DNA of 64,000 nucleotides from Mycolicibacterium chubuense NBB4 (GTDB lineage: Bacteria; Actinomycetota; Actinomycetes; Mycobacteriales; Mycobacteriaceae): positions 2,976,001-3,040,000 of the forward strand of contig NC_018027.1 of NCBI RefSeq assembly GCF_000266905.1, in the 5' to 3' direction. The first letter of the stretch is position 1, and each line of letters opens with the position of its first letter. The translations under genes were made by a program, and so were the position numbers. Below are positions 8,075-16,441 of this stretch, piece after piece. Below the pieces are notes generated by a model. That model was not told the DNA's origin. It was given only the letters and a program-made list of their open reading frames with translations, and searched no databases.

Positions 8075-8186
8075 GGCACCCGCTCGTTTGACAGGTGTGC
8101 AATGCGCCCGCGGCTGGGGGTAGGGTCACCGGGATTGCGTCTGCGCGGCCCGCCGGCGGGCCGAGGACGCGCGAAGGAGAGTTTTC

Positions 8187-9431
8187 GTGGACACGGTTCT
8201 GGGATTGTCGGTGACGCCCTCGTCCGTCGGACTCGTCCTCGTGGAGGGGCAGGACGCCGACGGCGTGGCAGTGGACGGGGAGCGGTTCGAGCTACCCCGG
8301 CGGGGCTCGGCGGGAGCGGTCGCCACCTCCGAGCAGGCGGCGGCGGCCGTCGTGCGTACCGAGGCGCTGGCCGCCGACCGCGGTCAACGGGTGCAGTCCA
8401 TCGGGGTGACGTGGAGCGATGACGCCGACACCGAGGCCTCTCTGCTCCTGAAGTCGCTGAGCGCCTCGGGATACGACAACATCGTCCCGGTGCGGCTGTC
8501 GGAGGCCACCGACGCGCTGGCCCGCGGTATCGCCGACGTGATGGGTTACCGGACCACCGCTGTGTGCGTCATCGAGCCCGAACAGCTGATGGCCCTGGTC
8601 GTGGCCACCGACGAGGGTGCGGTCCAGACGGCGGTCAATCACTCGGTGGTGACCGAAGAGGATCTGATCGGCTGGTTGAGCGCCGTGTTCACCCGCGCCG
8701 ACTGGGAGCCCGAAGCCCTGGTCCTGGTGGGGTCGGGGGAGGACCTCGACGGGTTGGCGCCTCTGCTGGAGGAGGCGCTGAGTGTGCCGGTGTTCTCACC
8801 CGCAGAAGCCCAGCTCGCGCTGGCTCGCGGTGCCGCACTGGCGTGTGCCCAGACCGGCGAGTTCGACCCCTGGACCGCCGATGCCGGCCCCCCGGAGACC
8901 GGCCCCTCCGCCGGGCGCCGATTCGACCGCCTCCTGCGGGTGGGCCCGGCCGCGCTGCTCGTCGCGGGTGTGGTCGCGTTCGTCGCCTCGGTCTCCGCGG
9001 CACTCGGGCTGCTGTTCGTCCCCGATCGGCCTGCCCCCGTGGTGCGGTCGTCCGCGGATACGTCCGTGCCCGTACCGGCCGCGGTGCCGGCGCAGCCGCC
9101 GGTGCCGGTGCCCGCCGCACCGATGCCCGACGCAGGGGCCGCCGACGTTCCGGAGGTCGCCCCCGAACCCGAGCCCGCCGAGCAGGCGCCTGAGCCGGCG
9201 CCGGTGCCCGACGCGCCTCCCGCGGCCGACGTCTCTCCCGCGGCCGACGTCGCACCGCCTCCGGTCGACGTGCCGCCACCGGTGCCGCCCGCCGCGGCGA
9301 CGGTGCCGCCGGTGCCGCAGGAGCGTCCCGGCCTCCTGCAGAGGATCAGGGACCGCCTCTCCGGCATGCACGACAACCCGGCGCCACCGGTCGGGCCCGC
9401 GCCGGCCCCGGCGATGCTGCCGTCCCAGTAG
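8187..9431 (+). CDS. mycobacterial membrane protein with actin/Hsp70-like N-domain and Pro-rich tail (DUF7159-type)
   Basis: 414 residues. Residues 1-230 form a cytoplasmic domain opening with VLGLSVTPSSVGLVLVEG, reminiscent of the first beta hairpin of Hsp70/actin-like folds, with later AVCVIEPEQLMALVV and ALVLVGSGEDLDGLAPLL in the style of a second subdomain. A single membrane segment lies at about 252-275 (ALLVAGVVAFVASVSAALGL). Beyond it, about 130 residues are almost entirely Pro/Ala/Val/Glu and likely extracytoplasmic, disordered and cell-wall spanning. GTG at 8187 has GAAGGAG upstream. Similar proteins are multicopy in mycobacteria; function unknown. A GC hairpin follows the stop. Confidence 0.8.
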   Translation: MDTVLGLSVTPSSVGLVLVEGQDADGVAVDGERFELPRRGSAGAVATSEQAAAAVVRTEALAADRGQRVQSIGVTWSDDADTEASLLLKSLSASGYDNIVPVRLSEATDALARGIADVMGYRTTAVCVIEPEQLMALVVATDEGAVQTAVNHSVVTEEDLIGWLSAVFTRADWEPEALVLVGSGEDLDGLAPLLEEALSVPVFSPAEAQLALARGAALACAQTGEFDPWTADAGPPETGPSAGRRFDRLLRVGPAALLVAGVVAFVASVSAALGLLFVPDRPAPVVRSSADTSVPVPAAVPAQPPVPVPAAPMPDAGAADVPEVAPEPEPAEQAPEPAPVPDAPPAADVSPAADVAPPPVDVPPPVPPAAATVPPVPQERPGLLQRIRDRLSGMHDNPAPPVGPAPAPAMLPSQ

Positions 9432-9450
9432 CTCCGGTTGCTGGCCCCGC

Positions 9451-9469
9451 CGCCGGTGCGCCACCGGTG
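9451..9469 (+). terminator. GC hairpin after the DUF7159-type gene
   Basis: CGCCGGTG, loop CGC, CACCGGTG: an 8-bp stem with one G-U pair, 20 nt after the stop at 9431. It has no T tract, so it is only a candidate. Confidence 0.35.
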
Positions 9470-9473
9470 AGCG

Positions 9474-9503
9474 CGGATCCCCGGTGAAACGTTCGGATCC
9501 CCG
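9474..9503. repeat. direct repeat CGGATCCCCG upstream of ldtA
   Basis: CGGATCCCCG occurs at 9474-9483 and again at 9494-9503, exactly 20 bp apart (two helical turns), about 90 bp before the ldtA start. A regulator-binding role is possible but unproven. Confidence 0.4.
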
Positions 9504-9578
9504 ACACCGATAGGTGGGCATAGGCGGATGCGCTTTGCTCACGCGAGCTCACCACCCTCGTAAGACCTCGTCGACAAC

Positions 9579-9584
9579 TAGGAT
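9579..9584 (+). promoter_or_regulatory. TAGGAT -10 element before ldtA
   Basis: TAGGAT followed by 6 nt and GTG at 9591. The overlapping AGGA could also act as a weak Shine-Dalgarno, so a leaderless or short-leader message are both possible. Confidence 0.5.
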
Positions 9585-9590
9585 GACACT

Positions 9591-10400
9591 GTGCCGAGCG
9601 CTTCTCTGAACCGAATCCGACCCGTGCGTGGGGTCACACGGCGTCTTGCCGCCATCATCGGCTCCGCCATCGTCGTGACCGGTCTGTCCGGGCTCATCCC
9701 GGCCGGCCCGGTCGCCACCGGCGCAGCGGGCGTCGGATATCCGTCGACGATCGCCGCGGTGTCACCCTCACCCGGGGAGACGGTCGGCGTCGCGCACCCG
9801 GTCACCGTCACGTTCACGGCTCCGGTCCTCGACAGAGCGTCGGCCCAGCGATCCTTCGCGGTCACGCCGTCGAGTGCGCACGGCCCGGCCGCCGGCTCGT
9901 TCACGTGGCTCGACAACCGCACCATGCAGTGGACGCCCGCCACGTTCTATCCGGCGCACTCGCGGATCGACGTCACGGTCGGCGGATTCCCGATGAGCTT
10001 CCAGTCCGGCTCGTCGGTCGTCGGCGTCGCCAGCATCAGCAACCACACGTTCACGGTCAGCATCGACGGTCAGGTCGCCCGGGAGATGCCGGCGTCGATG
10101 GGCAAGCCGGCGCACCCGACCCCCGTCGGGCAGTTCACCGCGCTGGAGAAGCAGCGCAGCGTGGTCATGGATTCGCGCACCATCGGCATCCCGCTCAGCG
10201 ACCCGGAGGGCTACAAGCTCACCGTCGCCAACGCGGTGCGGGTGACCTGGGGCGGGGTGTACGTGCACTCGGCGCCGTGGTCGGTCGGTTCGCAGGGGTA
10301 CGCCAACGTCAGCCACGGCTGCATCAACCTCAGCCCCGACAACGCGGCGTGGTATTTCAATCAGGTGAGCGTCGGCGACCCGATCATCGTCAAGGCGTAG
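9591..10400 (+). CDS. ldtA: L,D-transpeptidase LdtMt1 type
   Basis: 269-residue exported L,D-transpeptidase that forms 3-3 meso-DAP cross-links in peptidoglycan and is the target of carbapenems. Residues about 1-45 contain the signal or anchor region; about 48-135 an immunoglobulin-like domain; about 140-269 the YkuD catalytic domain. The catalytic signature is complete: His226 in YVHSAPWS, then SHGCINLS with His242 and Cys244. From memory it aligns closely with M. tuberculosis Rv0116c (LdtMt1), including ASMGKPxxPTPxG and VVMDSRTIGIPL. GTG start at 9591. It converges with the lipoprotein gene at a 3-bp gap. Confidence 0.95.
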   Translation: MPSASLNRIRPVRGVTRRLAAIIGSAIVVTGLSGLIPAGPVATGAAGVGYPSTIAAVSPSPGETVGVAHPVTVTFTAPVLDRASAQRSFAVTPSSAHGPAAGSFTWLDNRTMQWTPATFYPAHSRIDVTVGGFPMSFQSGSSVVGVASISNHTFTVSIDGQVAREMPASMGKPAHPTPVGQFTALEKQRSVVMDSRTIGIPLSDPEGYKLTVANAVRVTWGGVYVHSAPWSVGSQGYANVSHGCINLSPDNAAWYFNQVSVGDPIIVKA

Positions 10401-10403
10401 CCG

Positions 10404-10829
10404 TCAGCAGTTGGCGGTGATGCGGAACTTCGCCGTCACGTCTTTGCTCGGCGTGTCGGCGAAGTTGCCTTTGGCCGTCCCGGTGATCGTGTAATTACCG
10501 CCTTTGCCGGTCACGTCCGCGCCGCCGATGTTGTCGGCCCAGAAGTTTCCGGTGAACCCGCCGAAGTCGCGGAACTGCACGGACTTCGCCCTCACGGGGC
10601 CGTCGGTGGCGAGGACTGCGGTGAAACTCTGGTCCTTCTGCAGGGTGTCGATGTACCAGGACCAGCCGGACTGATGACACCTCACCGGATGCGCGCCGCC
10701 GGTGTCGTTGCCGTCGATCGTCACGGTCGCGGTGGTGCCGCCGAGCGCGGGCTCCTGGGAGGAGCAGCCGGCTACGCCGAGTACCGCAACACCGCTGAGC
10801 GCGGCGGCCACGAAGTGTCGGGTCTTCAT
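10404..10829 (-). CDS. LpqH-family (19 kDa antigen type) lipoprotein
   Basis: 141 residues with a lipoprotein signal: KTRHF, hydrophobic core, and lipobox VAGC, giving acylated Cys22. The mature domain resembles the mycobacterial 19-kDa lipoprotein fold, with TATVTIDGND, HPVRCHQSG, GPVRAKSVQFRD, NYTITGTAKG and terminal AKFRITANC; the two cysteines (HPVRC and the last residue) probably pair as in LpqH. LpqH proteins are exposed TLR2-active lipoproteins of uncertain function. The ATG at 10829 is preceded at 8 nt by TAGAGT and lacks a Shine-Dalgarno sequence. It may be a paralogue rather than LpqH itself, so no symbol is given. Confidence 0.87.
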   Translation of the reverse strand: MKTRHFVAAALSGVAVLGVAGCSSQEPALGGTTATVTIDGNDTGGAHPVRCHQSGWSWYIDTLQKDQSFTAVLATDGPVRAKSVQFRDFGGFTGNFWADNIGGADVTGKGGNYTITGTAKGNFADTPSKDVTAKFRITANC

Positions 10830-10837
10830 GGCGCCCG

Positions 10838-10843
10838 ACTCTA
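10838..10843 (-). promoter_or_regulatory. TAGAGT -10 element before the lipoprotein gene
   Basis: Minus-strand TAGAGT ends 8 nt before the ATG at 10829 with only CGGGCGCC between, so no ribosome-binding sequence is present. Confidence 0.45.
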
Positions 10844-10921
10844 TTCGTTCCGCGGCCCCTGTCCGGGGATTCCGGGGTAATCGGGAGATCCGTGCCGCCA
10901 GAGGCGAATACTCGCGCCGGC

Positions 10922-11701
10922 TCAGCGCAGCGCTGCGGCCGTCGCGTCGTCGGCCGGCAGGAAGGCTTCGATGCTGAGCTCTGCGGCGGTGATGTCGAGG
11001 GCCGTTCCGAACGTGGTCACCATGCTCAGGAAGCGCAGCTCGCGCCCGTCGGCCGTCTGCAACTCCAGCGGTACCGCCACCCCGCCCAGATCGGGGAGAT
11101 GCGCCGAACCACCGGGGTAGCACTCGATTTCGGCCAGCAGATCGGCCAGCTCGGCGGAACCGCTCGAGGCGACTTCGCGGCGCAGGCGCTCCAGAAGGTG
11201 GCCGCGCCACTGCGCGAGGTTGCGGATGCGGGGGGCCAGGCCCTCGGGGTGTAGCGCGATGCGCAGCGCGTTGGGTCGCCGCAGCAGGTGGGCGGCGACG
11301 CCGTCGAGCAGCACCGCGGCACCCGGGTTCGCGTGCAGGATCCACCAGCCGCGATCCACCACCACGCAGGGGTAGGGGTCGTAGGCGTCGAGGACCCGGT
11401 GCACCCCGGCTCGCACGGCGGCCATGTCCGGCGCGTCCAGCGATCGTTCGGCGAACGCCGGCGCGAGCCCCGCCGCGACCAGCAACCGGTTCTGATCGCG
11501 CGGCGGCACGTCGAGCACCGAGCCCAGCCGCAGCACCATCGCTTTGCTGGGCGCCGACCGCCCGGTTTCGATGAAGCTGACGTGGCGCGCCGACACGCCG
11601 GCCGCCAGCGCCAGGTCGAGCTGGCTGAGCCGCCGGCGCCGCCGCCAGTCCCGCAACATGGTGCCGAACGACGCCGTGGGCGGGTCCACCGTGGTGGTCA
11701 T
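10922..11701 (-). CDS. XRE-family regulator with MmyB-like ligand-binding domain
   Basis: 259 residues. Residues about 10-70 are a Cro/CI helix-turn-helix (LRDWRRRRRLSQLDLALAAGVSARHVSFIETGRSAPS). Residues about 100-250 match the MmyB-like PAS-type domain that follows XRE domains in many actinobacterial regulators (YPCVVVDRGWWILHANPGAAVLL, then YPGGSAHL and LRFLSMVTTFGTALDITAAELSIEAFLP); that domain often senses small hydrophobic ligands. The ATG at 11701 has TGGAG 4-8 nt upstream. It is divergent from the small membrane protein at 11811, and the 109-bp gap holds a strong inverted repeat, so it probably controls itself and that gene. Confidence 0.9.
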   Translation of the reverse strand: MTTTVDPPTASFGTMLRDWRRRRRLSQLDLALAAGVSARHVSFIETGRSAPSKAMVLRLGSVLDVPPRDQNRLLVAAGLAPAFAERSLDAPDMAAVRAGVHRVLDAYDPYPCVVVDRGWWILHANPGAAVLLDGVAAHLLRRPNALRIALHPEGLAPRIRNLAQWRGHLLERLRREVASSGSAELADLLAEIECYPGGSAHLPDLGGVAVPLELQTADGRELRFLSMVTTFGTALDITAAELSIEAFLPADDATAAALR

Positions 11702-11738
11702 GGGCTCCAGTGTGGCCGCCGCGCAGCCGTGCGCCCAC

Positions 11739-11769
11739 TACCTCCGAGGTAATTGCGCCGATTACCTCG
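11739..11769. promoter_or_regulatory. composite palindromic operator between the XRE regulator and the membrane protein
   Basis: CGAGGTAAT (11745-11753) and ATTACCTCG (11761-11769) are perfect 9-bp inverted arms around a 7-nt spacer. A third half-site, TACCTC at 11739-11744, forms a second perfect palindrome with GAGGTA at 11746-11751. Three half-sites centred in a divergent promoter region suggest two overlapping dimer sites for the XRE protein. Confidence 0.75.
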
Positions 11770-11810
11770 ACGGGGTGATCGTGAGAGCAGGCACTCGAGG
11801 AAGGCACCCC

Positions 11811-12152
11811 ATGTCCGACGCTCCCGTTCCCCGATGGCTGCGGATCGTGCTGATCTGCGACCGCGCCGGATCCTCCTGGTACATCGGTACCGGCTTCTTC
11901 TTCGCGCCCGTGCTCGCGGTGCTGTCGCCGTGGCCCGCGGTGACCGCCGTGCTGTGGGCGTTCATCGCCGTGGCGGGGTTGTGGCTCGGCCTGCTCGGGA
12001 TCGCGATGGCGACGGGGCTGGCGCTGGTCCTGCGGTCGAACGCCGAGATCGGCGAGGACTACTGGCGCTCTCTTCTCGACTACCCGACCGGCGGACCTAG
12101 TGCGCGACCGGGCAGCCCGACCGCCCGGTGTAGTCGACCTGCCAGTGCTTGA
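11811..12152 (+). CDS. small membrane protein under XRE control
   Basis: 113 residues with two or three hydrophobic segments: IGTGFFFAPVLAVLSPW, AVTAVLWAFIAVAGLWLGLLGI and AMATGLALVL. The first is preceded by LRIVLICDRAGSSWYIGTG. The last 20 residues are Pro/Ser/Arg-rich and come from the 56-bp tail-to-tail overlap with the CYP125-like gene. The ATG at 11811 follows GAGGAAGG at good spacing. It is the only gene divergent from the XRE regulator and shares its operator region, so it is the likely regulated target. No family function recognised. Confidence 0.75.
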   Translation: MSDAPVPRWLRIVLICDRAGSSWYIGTGFFFAPVLAVLSPWPAVTAVLWAFIAVAGLWLGLLGIAMATGLALVLRSNAEIGEDYWRSLLDYPTGGPSARPGSPTARCSRPASA

Positions 12153-13356
12153 TGCCGTTGAGCCAGCCGGACCGCAGCCGATCGGGCGCGGTCAGCGCCG
12201 TGAGGTCCGGGATGTGATCGGCGATCGCGTTGAACATCAACTCGATCGTCATCCGGGCGAGGTTGGCGCCGATGCAGTAGTGGGCACCGGTGCCGCCGAA
12301 CCCCACGTGCGGGTTCGGATCGCGCAGGATGTTGAACGTGAACGGGTCGTCGAAGACGTCCTCGTCGAAGTTCGCCGACCGGTAGGACATCACGACGCGC
12401 TGGCCCTTCTTGATCAGCGTGCCCGAGAGCTCGTAGTCGGTGAGTGCGGTGCGCTGGAACGACGACACCGGCGTGGCCCAGCGCACGATCTCGTCGATCG
12501 CGGTGAAGGGCCGCTCCCGCTTGAACAGCTCCCACTGGTCGGGGTGCTCGGTGAACGCGACCATGCCGTGGGTGATCGAGTTGCGGGTCGTCTCGTTGCC
12601 CGCGACCGCCAGCAGCACCATGAAGAAGCCGAACTCGTCGTCGGAGAGCTTGTGCCCCTCGACGTCGGCCTCGATGAGCTTGGTGACGATGTCCTCGCCC
12701 GGCTGCTCGGCGCGCAAGGCGGCCAGCTGCATGGCGTACATGATGAGTTCGGTTGCGGCATTGCGGTTGTCGTAGTGCGTGTACTCGGGGTCGTCGTCGC
12801 TGACCATCTGATTGGACCAGTCGAACAGCTTCTTGCGGTCTTCCAGCGGCACCCCGATCAGGCCGGCGATGGCCTGCAGCGGCAACTCGCAGGAGACCTG
12901 TTCGACGAAATCACCCGACCCCTCGGCCGCCGCCTGTTTCGCGATCGCCTGCGCCCGGTTCCGCAGGTCGTCGCGCAGCCGTTCGACGGCCCGCGGCGTG
13001 AATCCCCGGGAGATGATCTTGCGCAGGTGCGTGTGGTGCGGAGCGTCCATGTTGAGCAGGACGAACTTGCCCGTCTCGATCTGCTCGCCGGTGGAGCCCT
13101 CCGGGTAGCGGGGCAGCGCGGTCTTCTCCAGGCTGGAGAACACGTCGCTGCGTTTGGAGATCTCCTTGACGTCGCGGTGTTTGGTCACCACCCAGTAGCC
13201 GCCGTCCCCGAAAGGCCCCGCGCCGCCTGCGGTCTGCTCGTTCCACCAGATCGGGGCCGTGCGACGCAGTTCCGCCAGTTCCTCGACCGGCAGCCGGTCG
13301 CGGTTGAGGTCGGGGTCGGTGAAGTCGAATCCGGGCGGGAGGGTGGGAGTCGGCAT
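12097..13356 (-). CDS. cytochrome P450, CYP125-like (steroid side-chain hydroxylase family)
   Basis: 419 residues. The opening LPPGFDFTDPDL is characteristic of CYP125; AGNETTRNSIT (about 247-257), the ExxR motif in DEIVRWATPV, and the heme loop FGGTGAHYCIGANLARM (Cys near 361) follow, and it ends NGIKHWQVDYTGRSGCPVAH like Rv3545c. CYP125 oxidises the C26 methyl of cholesterol or cholestenone to start side-chain breakdown. This gene is not in a cholesterol cluster, so it is probably a paralogue with related substrate range, and I give no symbol. The ATG at 13356 has AAGGAG 10 nt upstream. Two CCGTCAAG repeats lie just before that. It overlaps the convergent membrane protein gene. Confidence 0.92.
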   Translation of the reverse strand: MPTPTLPPGFDFTDPDLNRDRLPVEELAELRRTAPIWWNEQTAGGAGPFGDGGYWVVTKHRDVKEISKRSDVFSSLEKTALPRYPEGSTGEQIETGKFVLLNMDAPHHTHLRKIISRGFTPRAVERLRDDLRNRAQAIAKQAAAEGSGDFVEQVSCELPLQAIAGLIGVPLEDRKKLFDWSNQMVSDDDPEYTHYDNRNAATELIMYAMQLAALRAEQPGEDIVTKLIEADVEGHKLSDDEFGFFMVLLAVAGNETTRNSITHGMVAFTEHPDQWELFKRERPFTAIDEIVRWATPVSSFQRTALTDYELSGTLIKKGQRVVMSYRSANFDEDVFDDPFTFNILRDPNPHVGFGGTGAHYCIGANLARMTIELMFNAIADHIPDLTALTAPDRLRSGWLNGIKHWQVDYTGRSGCPVAH

Positions 13357-13370
13357 ACAGAGGCTCCTTA

Positions 13371-13389
13371 CCGTCAAGTGGCCGTCAAG
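13371..13389. repeat. direct repeat CCGTCAAG upstream of the CYP125-like gene
   Basis: CCGTCAAG at 13371-13378 and 13382-13389, 11 bp apart (one helical turn), lying 15-33 bp upstream of the P450 start. Read on the minus strand each copy contains TTGACG. It could be an activator site or overlapping -35 elements. Confidence 0.45.
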
Positions 13390-13550
13390 GCATTGCTACA
13401 CCACTTCCGGGGCTCGGCGAGTCCACTTCGGCGAACTGCGACAAGTCGGCCTGCCCGAGGCCGGATGTAACGAAATGCACCGCCGAGGGGAAGCACTCAG
13501 TGACAATTGCTCCATGCAGTAGACGCGCACGACTCGAAGGGGGCTTTCCG

Positions 13551-14168
13551 GTGAAACTCGGACTGCACGCCAAGACTGCTTCCGTCGTGGGGGCCGCAGC
13601 GTTCGCGGCGCTGGTGGCTTCGGCTCCGCTGGCCATGGCGCAGCCGGTTGCGGTGCCGCCGCCCGCCCCGCTGCCCGCACCCGCGCCGCCGGCGCCCGGA
13701 CCCGCGCTGCCGGCGCCCGCACCGGCGCCGGCGCCCGCCCCGGCGTCCGAACCGCTGACACAGGCCGCGTCAGCACCGGAGCCGGCGGCACAGCCGGCCC
13801 CTGCGCCGGGCCCCGATCCCGCGCCGCCCGCGGCCCTGGCTGCCCCCGGAGCGCAGCCGCCGGCGGCTGCCCCGGCCGATCCGATGGCCGACGGCGTTCC
13901 GCACCTGTCGAGCCCCGAGAATCTCCCGCCCGGCACCACCGCGACGCCGCAGTCGCAGTCCAAACTGGGATATCTGCGCGACCTGTGGCACGCGATGCGG
14001 ACCCAGGAGGTCAGCGGCGGGGACGCGCTCCTGCTGCTGACGCAACGACCGATGTCGGCGGCACCCGCGCCGGGCATGGCGCCCGGACCTCAGTCCGGAC
14101 CCCCTCCCGCCCCCGCAGCTCCTGTGGCACCGGCCGAGCCGGCGCCGCCGGTCGCCCCGACGCCCTAA
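13551..14168 (+). CDS. exported Pro/Ala-rich protein
   Basis: 205 residues. A signal peptide (KLGLHAK, then an Ala/Val-rich core, cleavage after SAPLAMA near residue 31) precedes roughly 95 residues of almost pure Pro/Ala, which in translation also shows APAP-type repeats. Near residues 120-170 a compact non-repetitive segment appears (DGVPHLSSPENLPPGTTATPQSQSKLGYLRDLWHAMRTQEVSGGDALLLLTQRP), the likely functional part, then a second Pro/Ala tail. GTG at 13551 follows GAAGGGGG. The 3' end overlaps the convergent oxidoreductase gene by 4 bp. Similar exported Pro-rich proteins occur across mycobacteria; function unknown. Confidence 0.78.
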   Translation: MKLGLHAKTASVVGAAAFAALVASAPLAMAQPVAVPPPAPLPAPAPPAPGPALPAPAPAPAPAPASEPLTQAASAPEPAAQPAPAPGPDPAPPAALAAPGAQPPAAAPADPMADGVPHLSSPENLPPGTTATPQSQSKLGYLRDLWHAMRTQEVSGGDALLLLTQRPMSAAPAPGMAPGPQSGPPPAPAAPVAPAEPAPPVAPTP

Positions 14169-16441
14169 CGTCCCGCAGCGACCAGACCGTCGACGCCGGG
14201 CACCGCCGGTGCCGGTTCGACCCGTGCGGGCACGTGTTTGTGCCACGGCGTGCCGGCGTAGGCGTCGCGCCACGCACTCGAGGTCAGCCCATTGGGCGCG
14301 ACGCCCGGCGTGCGTGCGGTGCCGTCCTCGCCGGGGAAATCCACCCCGAAGCCGTTCGGTAGCGCGACGTGCCCGGGCAGCATCGCCTCGCTGATCTCGA
14401 CGGTTGCCTCGGCCCGGCCTGCGGCGGTGGTGATCACCGCCCGGCCGCCGTCGACGAGGCCCCACGCTGCGGCGTCCTCGACGCTGACCCGCAGCGCCCC
14501 GTCGGCGTCGCGCTGACGCCAGGACGGATCCCGCATGATGTCGTTGGCGGTGTAGGCGCGCCGCTCGCCGGCGGACAGCACGACGGGGAACTCGGCGGTC
14601 GTCAGGGCTGTCGGCGCGGTGGCCAGGGCACAGATGTCGGCGAGCATCTCCGGCATCTCGATCGCGATCCTGCGATCGGGGTGCGAGATCAGGCTGAAGT
14701 CGTCCTCGTACTCGTGGACGGTGAACGTGACGCCCGACCGGCCGGCCAGGATCGCGTCGAACAGCGCATTGCCGTCCGCGTGTCCTGCGCGCCGCACCGC
14801 GTCCGGGTACGTCATCGCCGCCTTCTGCGCGAGCCCCCACAGTGCCGCCGCCCCGGACAGGCCGTCGGGCAGGTTGGGGCCGAGCGTCTCGTACAGCACG
14901 AACGGCAGCACCTTGGCCAGGCCGGGATTGGCGCCGACCGCCTGCAGGAACGCGGCGGTGAATTCGTCGCGGCCCTGCCCGGCGGCGCGGCGCAGCGGAG
15001 CCAGCTCGGCTTCGTCGACGACGCCGAGGGCGCGCATCAGCCGGGCCCAGATCTCGGGTTCGGGCAGCGTGCCCTCGAGCGGTTCCAACAGCGGATGCCG
15101 CAGGTGAAAGGTGTTGCGGGGGAACTCGAGGTTGAAGAACGTCGCCTCGACCTTCTCGAACTGGCTGGCAGCGGGCAGCACGTAGTGGGCCAGCCGGGCC
15201 GTCTCGGTCATCGTGACGTCGATGACGACGAGCAGCTCCAGCTCGGCGAACGCCCGGCGCACCGCGGCGGAATCCGCGACCGAGTGCGCGGGATTGCTGC
15301 TCTCGACGATCAGCGCGCGGAAGCGGTCGGGGTGGTCGGTCAGAATCTCCTCGGGCACCACGTTGCTGGGCATCAGCCCGCCGATGACGGGCGCTCCGGT
15401 GACCGGAGTCCTGCCCACCCCGCCGGGCCGGAACAGCGGCGCGAACGACGAATGCAGGTGCTGGCTCCCGGGTTTGGCGAAATTGCCGGTCAGGATCCAC
15501 AGCATCTTGTTCAGGTATGAGCACAGCGTGCTGTTGGGGGACTGCTGCACACCGAGGTCCTCGAACACCGCGACGCTGCCGGCCGTGCCGATGCGCCGGG
15601 CGGCCGCGCGCAGCAGTTCCTCGTCGACGCCGCAACGCCGTGCGTACTCCGCGACCGGGACCTCGGCGAGGACCGCGCGGACCGGTTCGACGCCAGTGAC
15701 GTGGGCAACGAGAAAGCTCTCGTCGCAGAGGTTCTCCTGCACCAGCACCCCGGCCAGCGCCGCCAGGCACCAGGCGTCGCTGCCGGGCCGCACCCGCAGG
15801 TGGAAGTCGGCCATCTTCGCGGTGTCGGTCAGGACGGGGTCGATGACGATCATCGACCTGGCCGGATCCTTGGCGATCTCGTTGAGCACCACCCGCGCCC
15901 GCGGGAAGCTCTGCGACATCCACGGGTTCTTTCCGACGAACACCGACACCTCGGCGTGCTCGAACTCACCGCGGGTGTGGTTGCCGTAGAAGTGTGCGTC
16001 GACCCAGTGCTCCCCGGTCTTCTCCTGAGCGAGGGCGTTGGAACGGTAGTGCGAGCCAAGGGCTTTCAGGAAGGCGCCACTGTAGGCGCCGCCGAGGTGA
16101 TTGCCCTGGCCGCCGCCTCCGTAGTACAGGATCTTGTCACCGCCGTGGGTGGCGGCGACGTCGGCGAAACCGTCGGCGATCTCCGAGATGGCGGTGTCCC
16201 AGTCGACCTCTTCGAAGGAACCGTCGGGCCGGCGGCGCATGGGGGAGGTGAGCCGGTTGCGGTTGTTCTGGTAGTGATCCAGCCGCAGCGCCTTGTTGCA
16301 CGTGTACCCGCGCGAGGCGGGATGGTCCTTGTCGCCGCGGATGCGGGCCAGGGTGCGTCCTTCGACCTGCACGACGATGCCGCAGTTGCATTCGCACAGG
16401 ATGCATGCGGTCGGCTGCCAGGCGGGGGGCTGCTCGGTCAT
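14165..16441 (-). CDS. molybdopterin oxidoreductase (formate dehydrogenase-like, Rv0197 type)
   Basis: 758 residues. The N-terminal 4Fe-4S site is visible as Cys13, Cys16, Cys20 and Cys48 (ACILCECNCG then GYTCNK). Molybdopterin-guanine-dinucleotide domains follow: SHYRSNALAQEKTGEHW, GKNPWMSQSFPRAR, MIVIDPVLTDTAKMADFHLRVRPGSD, LWILTGNFAKPGSQHLHSSF; the C-terminal dinucleotide-binding domain ends with ALPNGFGVDFPGEDG. Length and the paired TetR gene match M. tuberculosis Rv0196-Rv0197. No signal peptide, so cytoplasmic. Substrate unknown. Its ATG overlaps the TetR stop as ATGA, implying translational coupling and autoregulated expression. Confidence 0.88.
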   Translation of the reverse strand: MTEQPPAWQPTACILCECNCGIVVQVEGRTLARIRGDKDHPASRGYTCNKALRLDHYQNNRNRLTSPMRRRPDGSFEEVDWDTAISEIADGFADVAATHGGDKILYYGGGGQGNHLGGAYSGAFLKALGSHYRSNALAQEKTGEHWVDAHFYGNHTRGEFEHAEVSVFVGKNPWMSQSFPRARVVLNEIAKDPARSMIVIDPVLTDTAKMADFHLRVRPGSDAWCLAALAGVLVQENLCDESFLVAHVTGVEPVRAVLAEVPVAEYARRCGVDEELLRAAARRIGTAGSVAVFEDLGVQQSPNSTLCSYLNKMLWILTGNFAKPGSQHLHSSFAPLFRPGGVGRTPVTGAPVIGGLMPSNVVPEEILTDHPDRFRALIVESSNPAHSVADSAAVRRAFAELELLVVIDVTMTETARLAHYVLPAASQFEKVEATFFNLEFPRNTFHLRHPLLEPLEGTLPEPEIWARLMRALGVVDEAELAPLRRAAGQGRDEFTAAFLQAVGANPGLAKVLPFVLYETLGPNLPDGLSGAAALWGLAQKAAMTYPDAVRRAGHADGNALFDAILAGRSGVTFTVHEYEDDFSLISHPDRRIAIEMPEMLADICALATAPTALTTAEFPVVLSAGERRAYTANDIMRDPSWRQRDADGALRVSVEDAAAWGLVDGGRAVITTAAGRAEATVEISEAMLPGHVALPNGFGVDFPGEDGTARTPGVAPNGLTSSAWRDAYAGTPWHKHVPARVEPAPAVPGVDGLVAAGR

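Noticed and set aside
8088..8126. TTGACA and TAGGGT upstream of the DUF7159-type gene
   Set aside because: Spacing of 27 bp is too long for one SigA promoter; TAGGGT alone might serve but is not convincing.
12100..13470. Long plus-strand frame opposite the CYP125-like gene
   Set aside because: Antisense shadow of a clear P450 with heme and ExxR motifs on the minus strand.
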